Assembly: GCF_014861485.1 (NCBI RefSeq)
Contig: NZ_JACZHT010000004.1
Location: 62,001-126,000 of the forward strand
Source of the DNA: Phaeovibrio sulfidiphilus
Lineage (GTDB): Bacteria > Pseudomonadota > Alphaproteobacteria > Rhodospirillales > Rhodospirillaceae
DNA: 64,000 nt
Reading direction: 5' to 3'
Part shown: piece by piece, positions 49,701 through 61,720 of the stretch
Layout of the letters: each line of letters starts with the position of its first letter
Position numbering within the stretch: the first letter of the stretch is position 1
The notes under the pieces: generated by a model
What the model was told of the DNA's origin: nothing
Database searches by the model: none
Seen by the model: the letters and a program-made list of their open reading frames with translations, nothing else
Program-made: the position numbers and the translations under genes

Positions 49701-50906
49701 ATGACGGATCGTCTCGTCTCCACTGTCCTTCCCCTGAAAAGCCCCTCGGGCGGCCCGGCGTTATCTGGCGACCGACCGGCTCCGGGGGGAGATTTTGCGG
49801 TTGAGCGGGCGGAGGGCGCCGTTCGCCTGCGCCTGACCGGTCTGTGGGTGACCGAAACCCTGGCGGGGCTGGCGGAGCGCTTCCTGCAGGAGGCCGGGGC
49901 CATCCAGTCCGCCGCTGTGTCCCTGGACCTGACGGGCGTGACCCGTCTCGACACGGCCGGAGCCCTGGTGATCAACCAGGCGCTGGCGCGTCTCGGGGCC
50001 GGGCGCTGCCGCACCGAGGTGGTCAGTCCGGATGAGGAGTTCATCCGTCTTCTGAATACGGCGAAGCCGGTGCCCGAGGGGGACAGGCCGGGCCCGCAGG
50101 CTCCGGCGCCGGTGCGGTTCGTCAACCAGGTCGGCCGGAACCTGACAGACGTCGGGCGCTCGTCCCTGGGCATGCTGTCCTTCCTGGGGGAGTTCCTGGG
50201 CACTCTGGGGTACCTGGCGGTCCGTCCCGGGGAGATCCGCTGGACCTCGCTCGCGTTCCACATGGACCAGGCCGGCATCCGCGCGATACCGATTGTCTCG
50301 CTGCTGTCGTTCCTGATCGGCATGGTGGTCGCCTACATGGGCATGAACGAGCTGGCCAAGTTCGGGGCCCAGTTCTTCTCCATCAAGATGCTGGAGGTCA
50401 CCATCCTGCGCGAGATGGGGGTCATCCTGGCGGCGGTGCTTGTGGCGGGCCGCTCGGCCTCGTCGTTCACGGCCCAGATCGGCTCCATGGTGGCGAACGA
50501 GGAGGTCTCGGCGATCCGCGCCCTGGGCCTGTCCCCCATGGTCCTGCTTGTGGTGCCGCGCATTGTGGCGCTGGTCCTGACATTCCCGCTGCTGGTGTTC
50601 ATCGCCGATGTGGTGGGCGTGATCGGCGGCGGCACGGCCATCTGCCTGACCTCGGATATCTCGGTTGAGAACTTCATCACCCAGTTCAACAACGGGGCGA
50701 AGACCAATAACTTCCTGGTGGGGCTGATCAAGGCCCCGTTCTGCGCCCTCGCCATCGGGCTTGTGGGCTGCTACCACGGCTTCCAGGCCTCCACCAGTGC
50801 CGAGTCTGTGGGGTTCCTGACGACCGCCTCGGTGGTGAAGGCCATTTTCCTGGTCATCGTCATTGATGCGATTTTCGCCATTTTCTTTGTCAATATCGGA
50901 CTCTAG
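49701..50906 (+). CDS. mlaE: MlaE-type ABC permease with N-terminal STAS domain
   Basis: 401 aa from ATG 49701. Residues ~30-125 are a STAS-like domain (Leu-Asp-Leu-Thr-Gly-Val-Thr-Arg-Leu-Asp-Thr-Ala-Gly-Ala), which many alphaproteobacteria fuse to this permease. The rest is the MlaE fold with five to six membrane spans and the signature Glu-Val-Thr-Ile-Leu-Arg-Glu-Met-Gly-Val-Ile and Ala-Gly-Arg-Ser-Ala-Ser-Ser. It is the membrane part of the MlaFED phospholipid transporter that keeps outer-membrane lipid asymmetry. mlaF follows after 4 bp. Confidence 0.93.
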   Translation: MTDRLVSTVLPLKSPSGGPALSGDRPAPGGDFAVERAEGAVRLRLTGLWVTETLAGLAERFLQEAGAIQSAAVSLDLTGVTRLDTAGALVINQALARLGAGRCRTEVVSPDEEFIRLLNTAKPVPEGDRPGPQAPAPVRFVNQVGRNLTDVGRSSLGMLSFLGEFLGTLGYLAVRPGEIRWTSLAFHMDQAGIRAIPIVSLLSFLIGMVVAYMGMNELAKFGAQFFSIKMLEVTILREMGVILAAVLVAGRSASSFTAQIGSMVANEEVSAIRALGLSPMVLLVVPRIVALVLTFPLLVFIADVVGVIGGGTAICLTSDISVENFITQFNNGAKTNNFLVGLIKAPFCALAIGLVGCYHGFQASTSAESVGFLTTASVVKAIFLVIVIDAIFAIFFVNIGL

Positions 50907-50910
50907 CGCC

Positions 50911-51789
50911 ATGGCGGATCCCCGGGCAGGCTCCAGTTCATCCGACAGCGATGTGGTCGTGCGGCTGCGCGGCATCACCAACCGCTTCGGGACCAACACG
51001 GTTCACCAGGGCCTGGACCTGGACGTGCGCCGGGGCGAGATCCTGGGGCTGATCGGCGGCTCGGGGACGGGCAAGTCCGTGCTTTTGCGCACCATCATCG
51101 GCCTGCAGAGGCAGGCGGAGGGCACGGTGACCATCCTGGGCGTCACCATGGAGACCGCCACCCCCCGCGAGCGCGCCGCCGTGCGCCGCCAGTGGGGTGT
51201 GCTGTTCCAGGACGGGGCGCTGTTCTCGTCCCTGTCCATTGGTGACAACATCCAGTTTCCGCTGCGGGAGTTCACGTCCCTGGGCAAGGGGCTCCGGGCG
51301 GACATCGCCCACATGAAGTTGGAGCTTGTGGGCCTGCCCCAGTCGGCCTGGGGCAAGTTCCCGGGCGAGATTTCCGGAGGCATGCGCAAACGCGCCGGGC
51401 TGGCCCGGGCCCTGGCCATGGACCCCAAGATCCTTCTTCTGGACGAGCCCACCGCCGGGCTCGATCCCATCGGCGCCGGTGATTTCGACCGCCTGATTGT
51501 GACCCTGCGCGACGCCATCGGGCTGACGGTGATCCTGGTGACCCACGATCTGGACACGCTCTATGCGGCCTGCGACCGGGTTGCGGTGCTGTCGGATCGG
51601 AAGATCTACGCAATTGATACCATTCCCAATCTGGTCAAGCTCGGCCATCACTGGATCCGGGAGTACTTCCAGGGGCCGCGGGGTCGCGCCGCGGAAGGAA
51701 CCTATGAGCGCAATCAGGCGTCGGGCGCTCCGGACGCCCGGTCCGCCGCCGCGCAAACCCCAACACAGGAACAGGAGGAGGGCGTCTGA
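50911..51789 (+). CDS. mlaF: MlaF-type ABC transporter ATPase
   Basis: 292 aa. Walker A Gly-Gly-Ser-Gly-Thr-Gly-Lys-Ser, the signature Ile-Ser-Gly-Gly-Met-Arg-Lys-Arg, Walker B Leu-Leu-Leu-Asp-Glu-Pro-Thr-Ala-Gly-Leu-Asp-Pro and the switch His in Val-Thr-His-Asp. The Gly-Gly-Met-Arg-Lys-Arg signature is distinctive for the MCE/Mla ATPases. It powers MlaE; the last 30 residues are a Glu/Gln-rich tail beyond the fold. Its stop overlaps the mlaD start (TGATG). Confidence 0.95.
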   Translation: MADPRAGSSSSDSDVVVRLRGITNRFGTNTVHQGLDLDVRRGEILGLIGGSGTGKSVLLRTIIGLQRQAEGTVTILGVTMETATPRERAAVRRQWGVLFQDGALFSSLSIGDNIQFPLREFTSLGKGLRADIAHMKLELVGLPQSAWGKFPGEISGGMRKRAGLARALAMDPKILLLDEPTAGLDPIGAGDFDRLIVTLRDAIGLTVILVTHDLDTLYAACDRVAVLSDRKIYAIDTIPNLVKLGHHWIREYFQGPRGRAAEGTYERNQASGAPDARSAAAQTPTQEQEEGV

Positions 51790-52661
51790 TGGAAGTCCGG
51801 GCCAATTACATTGTCGTGGGCGCCTTTTTTCTGGCGGCCCTGGCGGGCATCCTGTTCACGCTTCTTTGGCTGATGTCCGACACCACCGGAACCGTGATGG
51901 ACGAGTACGACATCAGCTTCAAGGAAAGCGTGACCGGCCTGTCCGTGGGCAACGCGGTGCTGTTTTCCGGTATCCGGGTGGGCACTGTCTCGCGCATCAA
52001 GATCTCGGAGGAGGAGCCCGGGGCCGTCGTGGTCCGGGTTTCCGTCAGCGCTGACACTCCCGTGCGCGCGGACTCGGTTGCCAGCCTGACCCTCCAGGGG
52101 ATCACGGGGGTTTCGGTGGTGTCCATCACCGGCGGAACCCGTGGGAGCCCCCTGATTGACCTCAAGCCCGGAGAGGTGGGGACCATCCGCTCCAAAACCT
52201 CGCCGCTGGCGGCGCTGATGAAGGACGCCCCCGGCGTTGCCGCCCGGATCGACCGGGTGCTGCTCAACCTCGAGGAGCTCACGAACCGGGAAAACCGGGA
52301 GGCCGTCAGCCGGATCCTTGCGAACGCGGCCACCGTCAGCGATGCGGTGGCCAGCCGCTCCGAGGCCCTCCAGAACACCCTGGGGAACGTGGAAACCGCG
52401 GTGGACCGGTTCAATTCCGTGATGGATCAGGCGTCCTCCACCCTGGGCCGCTACAATGACGTGGGCAAGAACCTGGAGCTTCTCTCCGCCACGCTGAACC
52501 AGGAGATCGGGGCCCTGTCCCGCGAGGCCTTTCCCCAGGTGCGTCAGCTGGTGTCCGAGCTGCGGGGGCTGACCCATACCCTCAACCGGATCGGGCAGCA
52601 GCTTGAGAGCGATCCCCGCCACTTCCTTCTCGGAGACCCGGTAAAGGAGTACACGCCGTGA
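51789..52661 (+). CDS. mlaD: MlaD-type MCE domain protein
   Basis: 290 aa. An N-terminal membrane helix (residues ~6-28) and the MCE domain (~40-120) with the conserved Gly-Leu-Ser-Val-Gly-Asn-Ala-Val, Gly-Ile-Arg-Val-Gly-Thr-Val and Leu-Gln-Gly-Ile-Thr-Gly. A long helical region rich in Leu, Asn and Glu follows and probably makes the tunnel or oligomer. Being longer than E. coli MlaD, it is closer to the PqiB/MCE type of alphaproteobacteria. Start overlaps the mlaF stop by one base. Confidence 0.94.
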   Translation: MEVRANYIVVGAFFLAALAGILFTLLWLMSDTTGTVMDEYDISFKESVTGLSVGNAVLFSGIRVGTVSRIKISEEEPGAVVVRVSVSADTPVRADSVASLTLQGITGVSVVSITGGTRGSPLIDLKPGEVGTIRSKTSPLAALMKDAPGVAARIDRVLLNLEELTNRENREAVSRILANAATVSDAVASRSEALQNTLGNVETAVDRFNSVMDQASSTLGRYNDVGKNLELLSATLNQEIGALSREAFPQVRQLVSELRGLTHTLNRIGQQLESDPRHFLLGDPVKEYTP

Positions 52662-53320
52662 AGTCCTCTTTTCTTGTCCGGCCGTTCCTTGTGGCGGCGC
52701 TGGTCCTGCTTCCCGGCCTGGGGGGCTGTGCCTCGTTTTTCACCGGCGAGCCTCCGGCCCGGATCCAGCTGAATCCGACCCTCCCGGATCCTGTGGCCGG
52801 GACCGCCAAGTCCCGGAAGATGCCCATTGTGGTCACGGCGTTCCAGGCCGAGCGGGATATCGACACCGAGCGGATTGCACTCGTCTTCAACGACCGGGAG
52901 GTCCGGACCCTTGCCGGGTACCGCTGGTCGTCTCCGGCGCCCGTGCTGGTGCAGCAGGCGCTGGTGCGCGCTTTGGACCGCTCGGGGGCGTTCGGCTCGG
53001 TCTCGGACGACACGGTCGGGGTCTCGGCCCGGTACGTGGTTATCGGGAACATCTACGCCTTCCAGTTCCGCTACGCGGGCCAGTCCCCGGACAGCAAGGC
53101 CTCGGCACCGCCGGAGGCCCGCCTGGAAGGCCAGTTCCGTCTTCTGGACCTGCAAACGGGCACCATCCTCTCGAGCGTCACGGTCTCGGAGAGTGCCGGG
53201 GCGACCGGGGTCGACGTGCCCTCCATGATGGCCGCCCAGGAGCAGGTTCTGTCCCGAAGCCTGGGCACCGTGGCCGCCTGGCTGGTGGGCGCCACCGCCG
53301 ATCCCCGGGTCCGTCCCTGA
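52658..53320 (+). CDS. ABC-type transport auxiliary lipoprotein (PqiC-like)
   Basis: GTG start at 52658 overlaps the mlaD stop (GTGA). A lipobox Leu-Gly-Gly-Cys at about residue 24 marks a lipoprotein. The domain after ~35 matches the ABC-transport auxiliary component (DUF330/PqiC) with the Ser-Pro-x-Pro-Val-Leu-Val-Gln-Gln-Ala-Leu-Val motif. It is likely on the outer membrane and links the Mla/MCE machinery across the periplasm. Fourth gene of the mla operon. Confidence 0.88.
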   Translation: MKSSFLVRPFLVAALVLLPGLGGCASFFTGEPPARIQLNPTLPDPVAGTAKSRKMPIVVTAFQAERDIDTERIALVFNDREVRTLAGYRWSSPAPVLVQQALVRALDRSGAFGSVSDDTVGVSARYVVIGNIYAFQFRYAGQSPDSKASAPPEARLEGQFRLLDLQTGTILSSVTVSESAGATGVDVPSMMAAQEQVLSRSLGTVAAWLVGATADPRVRP

Positions 53321-53347
53321 GTTTCGGGAAAACCGGAACGCGCAAGG

Positions 53348-53375
53348 CTTGAAATTCCAGCGGGAAGACCCGATC
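53348..53375 (+). promoter_or_regulatory. sigma-32-like (RpoH) promoter of clpB
   Basis: CTTGAAA (53348-53354), 14-nt spacer, CCCGATC (53369-53375). The -35 is a perfect match to the RpoH consensus and the -10 is close to CCCATNT. It lies 28 bp past the lipoprotein gene stop and about 85 bp before clpB. Confidence 0.65.
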
Positions 53376-53459
53376 CTTTTCCTGTGGGGCGACGTTGCCG
53401 CTGACGGAACGTCCCCCCGGTCTTTGACATGTGATCTGTAAAGACGAAAGGACTTCACC

Positions 53460-56039
<2,580 letters not shown>

Positions 56040-56066
56040 AGGCGCGCGCTTAGCCGGTGGAGTGTG

Positions 56067-56104
56067 GGCGGGGCGGGGTCACGGGACTCCGCCCCGTCTG
56101 TTTT
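56067..56104 (+). terminator. Rho-independent terminator of clpB
   Basis: GGCGGGGC (56067-56074) pairs with GCCCCGTC (56091-56098) with one G-T pair, plus an inner GTC/GAC stem; TGTTTT follows. It lies 28 bp past the stop. Confidence 0.75.
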
Positions 56105-56180
56105 GGTGGGCCTGCGCCCGGTTGGGTACGGCGGGCCTGCGCGCCCCGTCGGGTATGGAGGGGCTGCGCGCTGGTCCCGC
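56104..56180. repeat. imperfect ~26-bp tandem repeats, 3 units
   Basis: Units begin with GGGCCTGCGC or GGGGCTGCGC and continue with GGTTGGGTACG or CGTCGGGTATG, around 56107, 56133 and 56160. Confidence 0.55.
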
Positions 56181-56583
56181 GGGGCCTTCCCCGTGTGCCG
56201 TTCCCTTGCCGTTTCGGGCCCCCCGCGCCGCCGCGCGTCTTTGGCCGCGGACCCGCAGGGCGCCGGTGCGCACAGGGCCGCGACGGGACGCGAAAACCGG
56301 CCACGGACACAGGGGATGCGTGTGGATTCGGAGGTGTGTCCCCGGTTTCTGCCCTGTTCGGGCCCCCTTTTCTCGCCGTGGCGCGGCGTTTTCCGGGCGC
56401 CGGTCCGGCTCTGGCGCGATTCGTTTTGGTGTGCCTCGCGTATGACGCTTTTATGGAAGCGTTGATACGAGACCCGCTCTAAAAACTGTGATAGGGTTTT
56501 GGGTTCGGATGGCATTCTATTGAAAACGGACAAAGCGGGGTCGTCATCCGGCCCATTCAACTTGTACTGAACAGGCACTTTTC

Positions 56584-58173
56584 GTGAATCGCGACACGGT
56601 AAACTCGAAAGTCCTCGACCTTCTCTCCAAGTTCGGCTCCCTTGACCGGGACGCGCTGATGGCGGAGATCGCCCAGGTGGATGCGAACAAGATTCTCCAG
56701 TCCGGGGTTCTTGTGGACAAGACCAACAAGGTGCAGCTGGGACAGGTCGCGGTGATGGAGTCCCTCCTGTCCATGGCGGTCGGGGGCAAGCCGTCGGTGA
56801 CGCTGCCCCGGTCCCTGGATCCGGTGCGTGACGCTCTGATCTTGTTCCTCAAGCTCAACAACACGGAACGCTTCGGGTTCTCCGCCGACGACACCCCCAA
56901 GTCCTGGGCGTTCCGCATCATGGACACCCTGTTTGGCGAGTTCATCCAGCGCAACGCCCTGTCGTTCAAGGACCGCCTTGTTCTGGTGAACGTTGCGAGC
57001 AACCCCCTGTGGGAGGGCGCGTTTGTCTACGCCCTTCGGCTTTACCTTGAGGTGGCCATGCGGGGCCGGCCCTTCGTTGTGGCGGTGGAGAAGCCCGCGG
57101 TCACGGCGACGGTGAACACCTTCCGCTCGTGCCTGGAGGCGCGCCGGGCCAAGCTCCCCAAGCTGAAGTACGGCAACCCGCTGGCCTCGTTCAAGGAGAT
57201 CACCGAGTACGCAATTGGCCAGTACTTCAATGGCCTCGATCTGAACGATGCCATGAGCCAGTCCCTGGTTCAGGCCCAGCTTGGGACGTCGGGCCCGGCC
57301 GGGAAGGAACGTTTCGAGTCGTTCCTCGCGCAAAACAAGATCACGCCGGAGATGTTCCCCACGACCGCCACCCAGCTGTACGAGCAGGTCACCCGCTCGG
57401 TGCAGTTCCGGGGGACGGAAGAGGAGCTGTCCAACGTCCTTTACCTCTATGCGCGCCAGACCCAGCAGGAAAAGCGCATGGAGGCCATGTTCCAGAACTT
57501 TGCCGAGGCCTCGTTCCCGGTTGCGGCCAAGATCAGCCGGATGATCTCGTTCTCCGGGCTGGATCTGGACGAGGCCGCCACCATGCTTCTGCGCTGGATC
57601 GGCGAGACCGCCGTCCTGTCGGACGTGCGCAGCGCGTCGACCAAGGACCGGATCGAGGCCATCATCACCACCGTGACCCGGACCGAGCTTTCGGACCTGA
57701 TGGCCTTCCGCTCCGGGCGCATGAACCCGGCGTCCCTGGAGTCCGGCTCGCTTTCAACGTACGTGTCCGGGCGCATCAAGATGCTGCCCCTCAACGCCAT
57801 GAACGCCAAGATGGAGAGGGTCTCGACCGCCCTGATGGGGCAGATGGAGGCCTCGGCCACGTTCATTGCCCGTCCGGGGACCAATATCCCCAAGGACATG
57901 ACCTACGGAATCGACGAGTTCTTCCGCACCTTGCGGGCCGTCTTCCGCGATATCTTCGAGGCCGCCGACAAGAACCGGCAGATCCAGACCCAGAGCCTGG
58001 ACGATTTCCGGGCCCGGTTCGGTCCCCTGTCCGTTATTTCCGTTCTGTACCCCCGGGATCCCAAGATGCCCCTGTCCGCCTGGATCGGTCAGGCCCGCCA
58101 GGATCTGTCGGATGTCTCCAACTTCGTGTTTGAAAAGCAGATGCTGGATTTCCAGAAGGCATCGGCGCTCTAG
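56584..58173 (+). CDS. protein of unknown function (529 aa), soluble and helical
   Basis: GTG start at 56584, no strong ribosome site. The sequence is well formed (even codon use, no low-complexity), has no signal peptide, no membrane span and no motif I recognise. It is Leu/Ala/Arg-rich, with several Phe-Arg and Leu-Asp-Leu-Asp-Glu-Ala stretches, and looks mostly alpha-helical; Arg-rich helices near the middle and an abundance of Met and Gln are noticeable. It stands between clpB and a methyltransferase gene that begins 145 bp later. Function unknown; I see no basis for naming it. Confidence 0.7.
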   Translation: MNRDTVNSKVLDLLSKFGSLDRDALMAEIAQVDANKILQSGVLVDKTNKVQLGQVAVMESLLSMAVGGKPSVTLPRSLDPVRDALILFLKLNNTERFGFSADDTPKSWAFRIMDTLFGEFIQRNALSFKDRLVLVNVASNPLWEGAFVYALRLYLEVAMRGRPFVVAVEKPAVTATVNTFRSCLEARRAKLPKLKYGNPLASFKEITEYAIGQYFNGLDLNDAMSQSLVQAQLGTSGPAGKERFESFLAQNKITPEMFPTTATQLYEQVTRSVQFRGTEEELSNVLYLYARQTQQEKRMEAMFQNFAEASFPVAAKISRMISFSGLDLDEAATMLLRWIGETAVLSDVRSASTKDRIEAIITTVTRTELSDLMAFRSGRMNPASLESGSLSTYVSGRIKMLPLNAMNAKMERVSTALMGQMEASATFIARPGTNIPKDMTYGIDEFFRTLRAVFRDIFEAADKNRQIQTQSLDDFRARFGPLSVISVLYPRDPKMPLSAWIGQARQDLSDVSNFVFEKQMLDFQKASAL

Positions 58174-58318
58174 GGGGCTCCGGTCTGCGGTCGGGTCCGG
58201 GATCCATCCGGTGCATTGGCCCGGCGGGGCCCGCGGCGGCAGCCCTCCCCCGACGCCCGATGCCCGGCGGCTGCGGACGTGTGCGTGCCCCCGCGGGGGT
58301 GAGGGAGGATCAAGGGCC

Positions 58319-59071
58319 GTGAACAGCACAGAGCTTCTGGTGGATTTTTTCAGGGGAGTGGCGCGGCAGGGGCCCGGCGGCGACGCCGAGACAAAACGCG
58401 CCCTGGAGCTGGCCGGACTTGACCGGTCCCGCCCCCTGCGGATTGCGGATCTGGGATGCGGCACCGGATCCTCCGCGCTGGTTCTGGCCAGCGAGCTGGA
58501 TGCCACCCTGACCGCCGTGGACATTTTTCCCCCGTTTCTTGAGGATCTCCGCGCCCGGGCCCGGGACTGCGGCGTGGAGGACCGGATCACCACGGTGGCC
58601 GGGTCCATGGACAGCCTGCCGTTCCAGGACAGCGAGTTCGACGTGATCTGGTCCGAGGGGGCCATCTACAACGTGGGCTTTGCCAACGGGATCCGGTCAT
58701 GGAGCCGGTTCCTGAAGCCCGGCGGCGTCCTTGTGGTGTCCGAGATCACCTGGCTCGGTTCCCGGCGGCCGCAGGAGCTCCAGTCCTACTGGGAGTGGGA
58801 GTACCCCGAGATCGACACCACGTCCTCGAAGATGCGGGTTCTCGAGCAGCACGGCTACACGCCCTGCGCCTATTTCGTGCTGCCGGACCGCTGCTGGCTG
58901 GACAACTACTATCACCCGCTGAAGGAGACCTTCGGCTCGTTTCTCGAGCGTCACGGCGACAGCGACCAGGCGAGGGCCATCGTCGAGGCCCAGGAACGGG
59001 AAATGGGCCTCTACGAGAAGTACGGCGCGTACTACGGCTACGCGGTCTACGTGGCGCGCAAGGCTCTCTAG
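58319..59071 (+). CDS. class I SAM-dependent methyltransferase (250 aa)
   Basis: GTG at 58319, with GGGAGGA and AAGGG upstream. Motif I Ile-Ala-Asp-Leu-Gly-Cys-Gly-Thr-Gly near residue 42 binds SAM; Val-Asp-Ile-Phe-Pro-Pro, a Gly-Ser-Met-Asp-Ser-Leu-Pro-Phe motif II and Phe-Asp-Val-Ile-Trp-Ser-Glu-Gly-Ala follow in order. The C-terminal part has Tyr-Tyr-His-Pro-Leu and a Tyr-Gly-Ala-Tyr-Tyr-Gly-Tyr-Ala end, which may form the substrate side. Resembles UbiE/SmtA-type enzymes; the substrate is unknown. Confidence 0.88.
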   Translation: MNSTELLVDFFRGVARQGPGGDAETKRALELAGLDRSRPLRIADLGCGTGSSALVLASELDATLTAVDIFPPFLEDLRARARDCGVEDRITTVAGSMDSLPFQDSEFDVIWSEGAIYNVGFANGIRSWSRFLKPGGVLVVSEITWLGSRRPQELQSYWEWEYPEIDTTSSKMRVLEQHGYTPCAYFVLPDRCWLDNYYHPLKETFGSFLERHGDSDQARAIVEAQEREMGLYEKYGAYYGYAVYVARKAL

Positions 59072-59309
59072 CCGGCACGACCGGCGCGCGCGCCCGGGGC
59101 GTTTGACCGGGCTGTTCCCCCGGGTGGCGGACGCGGGTGCCAGTGCGGCCGCGGTTCCGTGGGCCGGCGTGAGACAGGCGTGGGACAGGCGCGGTGTCAG
59201 GCCGGGCCCGTTGTGCCACTCCCGTTGCCCCGGTCCCTCGTCTTCTGTCTCGCGCCCGGCGTCGGGGTGCCCGGTCCGCCCACGGCCCGGGCGGGCGGAC
59301 GCGTGCGCC

Positions 59310-59846
59310 TCAGGGCTTCGGTGCGCGCGTCCCCAGGGCCCGAAGGGCGATCCCGAGGCCCAGGGCCGAGACCAGAGACCCCGCTGCGTTCAACTGGGCC
59401 AGGGTGATGGGCACTCCGGCGGACAGGAACTGGGTGTCGTCGCACCGCGCCGCCCGGCGACCCGGAGCGTCCAGCGCCTGCGTCAGGGCCTCGATGCTCT
59501 CGATGGGCGCTTGCGATGAGGCCGCGCACAGGGCATCCCCCGCCCACCAGTGGAGCTCGACGCCCACATGATAGAAGGCGAGCACTGCCCCGGCGCCGGT
59601 AATCAGGGCGCTGGCCACCAGAAGGCGGACACGGGTTTCGGGGGCTGTTCGCCCCATGACCGCCAGCGCCGAAAGCCCCAGGACCGCGTACCAGGGAAGC
59701 CGCTGGTAAAGGCACAGGTCACAGACCGGATAGCCCAGCCCCTTTTCCATCACGAGCGCCGCGCCAAGAACGGCGGTCGCCAGAAGAAGCGCGAGAGCGG
59801 CAAGGGTGCGGGTCGGATCCCGGGTGTCGCGGGCAAGGCGGGTCAT
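59310..59846 (-). CDS. dsbB: disulfide bond formation protein DsbB
   Basis: 178 aa from the ATG complementary to 59844-59846. Four membrane helices. First periplasmic loop with Cys42-Asp-Leu-Cys45 (family Cys-x-x-Cys) and Tyr-Gln-Arg-Leu-Pro-Trp, then Tyr-His-Val-Gly-Val-Glu in TM3. The second loop Cys pair is in Ala-Leu-Cys-Ala and Ala-Arg-Cys-Asp. It passes electrons from DsbA to quinone in the inner membrane. Smaller than many DsbB, near the short alphaproteobacterial form. Confidence 0.88.
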   Translation of the reverse strand: MTRLARDTRDPTRTLAALALLLATAVLGAALVMEKGLGYPVCDLCLYQRLPWYAVLGLSALAVMGRTAPETRVRLLVASALITGAGAVLAFYHVGVELHWWAGDALCAASSQAPIESIEALTQALDAPGRRAARCDDTQFLSAGVPITLAQLNAAGSLVSALGLGIALRALGTRAPKP

Positions 59847-60382
59847 GGGCTGCGTCTCCGGAGCTGGAGGGCCGTCCCCGGGTTCCCGACCCTGTCGGGG
59901 CCGGTGGGGGCCGGAGTGGAACGGACGGAGTGGAACGGTACGGAACGAAAGAAAACGAAACGGACTGGCGGTGCCCGGGGGCGCTCCGGGCGCTCGGGCC
60001 CGGCGTCGTCCCGGGTGGGTCGTCACGGGTCGCCGCCCCGATGGTGATCGTCCCGAGGCGCTCACGCCCGCCGGGTCCGGGGCGGGCCCCGCCGGGGACC
60101 GCGCCGTTCGTTTATAGGCCCGTTTGCCGCCCGGATGAAGGAAAAGGCGGCGTCGGGCGCCTGAATCGCTCGAGCCGGTTGTGGTGTCGCCCCCGGGTAT
60201 TGGCAACCGGCATAATCGGTGCGACTCGAGGTTATTGGGTTTGACTTTTGCGTATATCGGTGAGCATGATTCCGGTTGAGAACTGGGAAAGCCAGCACAA
60301 AACGGGACACGGATCCGCCTGGCCGGAACGTGTCCGAGGCCGCACAGGTCCGGGCACAACGGACGGCGCCGGGGAGGGAAAC
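59847..60382. other. gene-free divergent region of 536 bp
   Basis: Between dsbB and the DMT permease, which point away from each other. Contains imperfect GGAGTGGAACGG repeats (about 59911-59950), a CCCGAC-CCT-GTCGGG hairpin at 59887-59901, and a promoter candidate at 60241-60270. No gene. Confidence 0.5.
60241..60270 (+). promoter_or_regulatory. candidate promoter of the DMT permease
   Basis: TTGACT (60241-60246), 18-nt spacer, CATGAT (60265-60270), about 110 bp upstream of the start codon. Confidence 0.35.
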
Positions 60383-61363
60383 ATGACGCGCAAGGAGATG
60401 CTCTCATTTGTCGCCTTGCTGCTGTGTGCGACGGTCTTCATGGGATCCTCGTTCCCTGCGGGCAAGTTTCTGCTCTCCCACGAGCATCTGCCGCCGTTTT
60501 TCCTGGCGGGCTGGCGCTTTGTCTCCGCCGGTCTTGTGGTTCTGTTCTTCTGCCTTGTGCGCTACGGGCACGAGACCGTGGTGCCCCGGTCCGGAGGCTC
60601 CATCCTGCGCGGCCTTGGGGTGGTGACGGTGATCGGCTGTCTCCAGACTACCGCCGCCATGGGCTTCCTGAACCTGTCGATGGAGCGGATTGATGCCTCC
60701 ATTGCCTCGGTCCTGTTCTTCACCAATCCCCTGTGGGTCATGCTGGGGGCCCACCCCCTGGGCATTGACCGGATGCACACCCTGCGCGCCGTTGGCCTTG
60801 TGGTGGGCATCGCCGGGGTGGCCCTGTGTCTCGGGGTTCACGGCATGGGCAGCATACCGGGGCTTCTGTTCGCGCTGATGGGGGCCATGAGCTGGGCCCT
60901 GTGCACGCTGGTCACCAGCCGGTTCCTGCGCTTTGACAAGCCTCCGTTCACCCTGGCGGGCTGGCAGATGCTGATCGGCGGCGTTGTGCTTCTTGGCATT
61001 GCGGCCCTGCGCTCCGAGAGCTTCGTCATGGCGTCCATCACCTCTGCGGGGCTGTTCAATCTCCTGTGGCTGATCCTCCCCGCCTCGGTGGGCTCGTTCA
61101 CCCTGTGGTTTGTGGCCCTGAAGCGCGGCGGCCCGGCGTTCACCAGTTCGTTCCTGTTTCTCGCGCCGCTGTTTGCCTCCCTGATGTCCGTTGTCCTGCT
61201 GGGGGACACGCCCGGTCCCGGTTTCTTCGCGGGCGGCGCCCTGATCTTCCTGTCGATCTATCTCGTGAACACCCGGACGATCCGCCTTCCCCGGCCGTTG
61301 AGGTGCCTCCTGTCCCGTCGTCGCGGGGCGGTCGCCGGGCTGGAGGGCGAGGCCTCGCCCTGA
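60383..61363 (+). CDS. DMT superfamily (EamA-type) permease
   Basis: 326 aa from ATG 60383 with GGGAGGGAAAC upstream. Ten predicted membrane helices in two five-helix EamA repeats (about residues 10-145 and 160-295), with a short charged C-terminal tail of ~30 residues. Likely an inner-membrane exporter of small metabolites or amino acids; the substrate is not predictable. Confidence 0.9.
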   Translation: MTRKEMLSFVALLLCATVFMGSSFPAGKFLLSHEHLPPFFLAGWRFVSAGLVVLFFCLVRYGHETVVPRSGGSILRGLGVVTVIGCLQTTAAMGFLNLSMERIDASIASVLFFTNPLWVMLGAHPLGIDRMHTLRAVGLVVGIAGVALCLGVHGMGSIPGLLFALMGAMSWALCTLVTSRFLRFDKPPFTLAGWQMLIGGVVLLGIAALRSESFVMASITSAGLFNLLWLILPASVGSFTLWFVALKRGGPAFTSSFLFLAPLFASLMSVVLLGDTPGPGFFAGGALIFLSIYLVNTRTIRLPRPLRCLLSRRRGAVAGLEGEASP

Positions 61364-61497
61364 CTGCGGCCCTGATTTCCGGGTGCGCCGGATCCGCCGG
61401 GGCGCTGGAGCGGGGCGTTCGGTGGGTGCGCCGGATCCGCCGGTGCGATGGAGCGGTGCGCTCGGCGCGCACGGGGGGCCGCCCCCTCTGCGGGGCG

Positions 61498-61529
<32 letters not shown>

Positions 61530-61614
61530 TCGTCCCGTCCTCGTCCTGAGTCCCCCCTTGGAGTGCTCTCCCCTCCGCGTGCAGGGGAAACGCTGGCGTG
61601 GGCACGGATTCTTT

Positions 61615-61642
61615 TTGACCTTGGCCCGAAGAGCCTCTATCT
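61615..61642 (+). promoter_or_regulatory. predicted housekeeping promoter of gpmI
   Basis: TTGACC (61615-61620), 16-nt spacer, CTATCT (61637-61642), matching the alphaproteobacterial pattern; leader about 70 nt. Confidence 0.55.
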
Positions 61643-61720
61643 CAAAACCATAGGGCACGCTTTCGAATGGCTCCGGACGTGTGCCCCCGCCCTTCGGAAC
61701 CGATTTTCAGGGACATGATC

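Larger units (their letters stand above)
56040..56583. other. gene-free stretch of 544 bp
   Basis: Begins with the clpB terminator and a ~26-bp imperfect repeat; the last 120 bp are AT-rich (TGATAGGG, CATTCTATTGAAA) and should hold the promoter of the next gene. No gene is supported in the middle. Confidence 0.5.
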
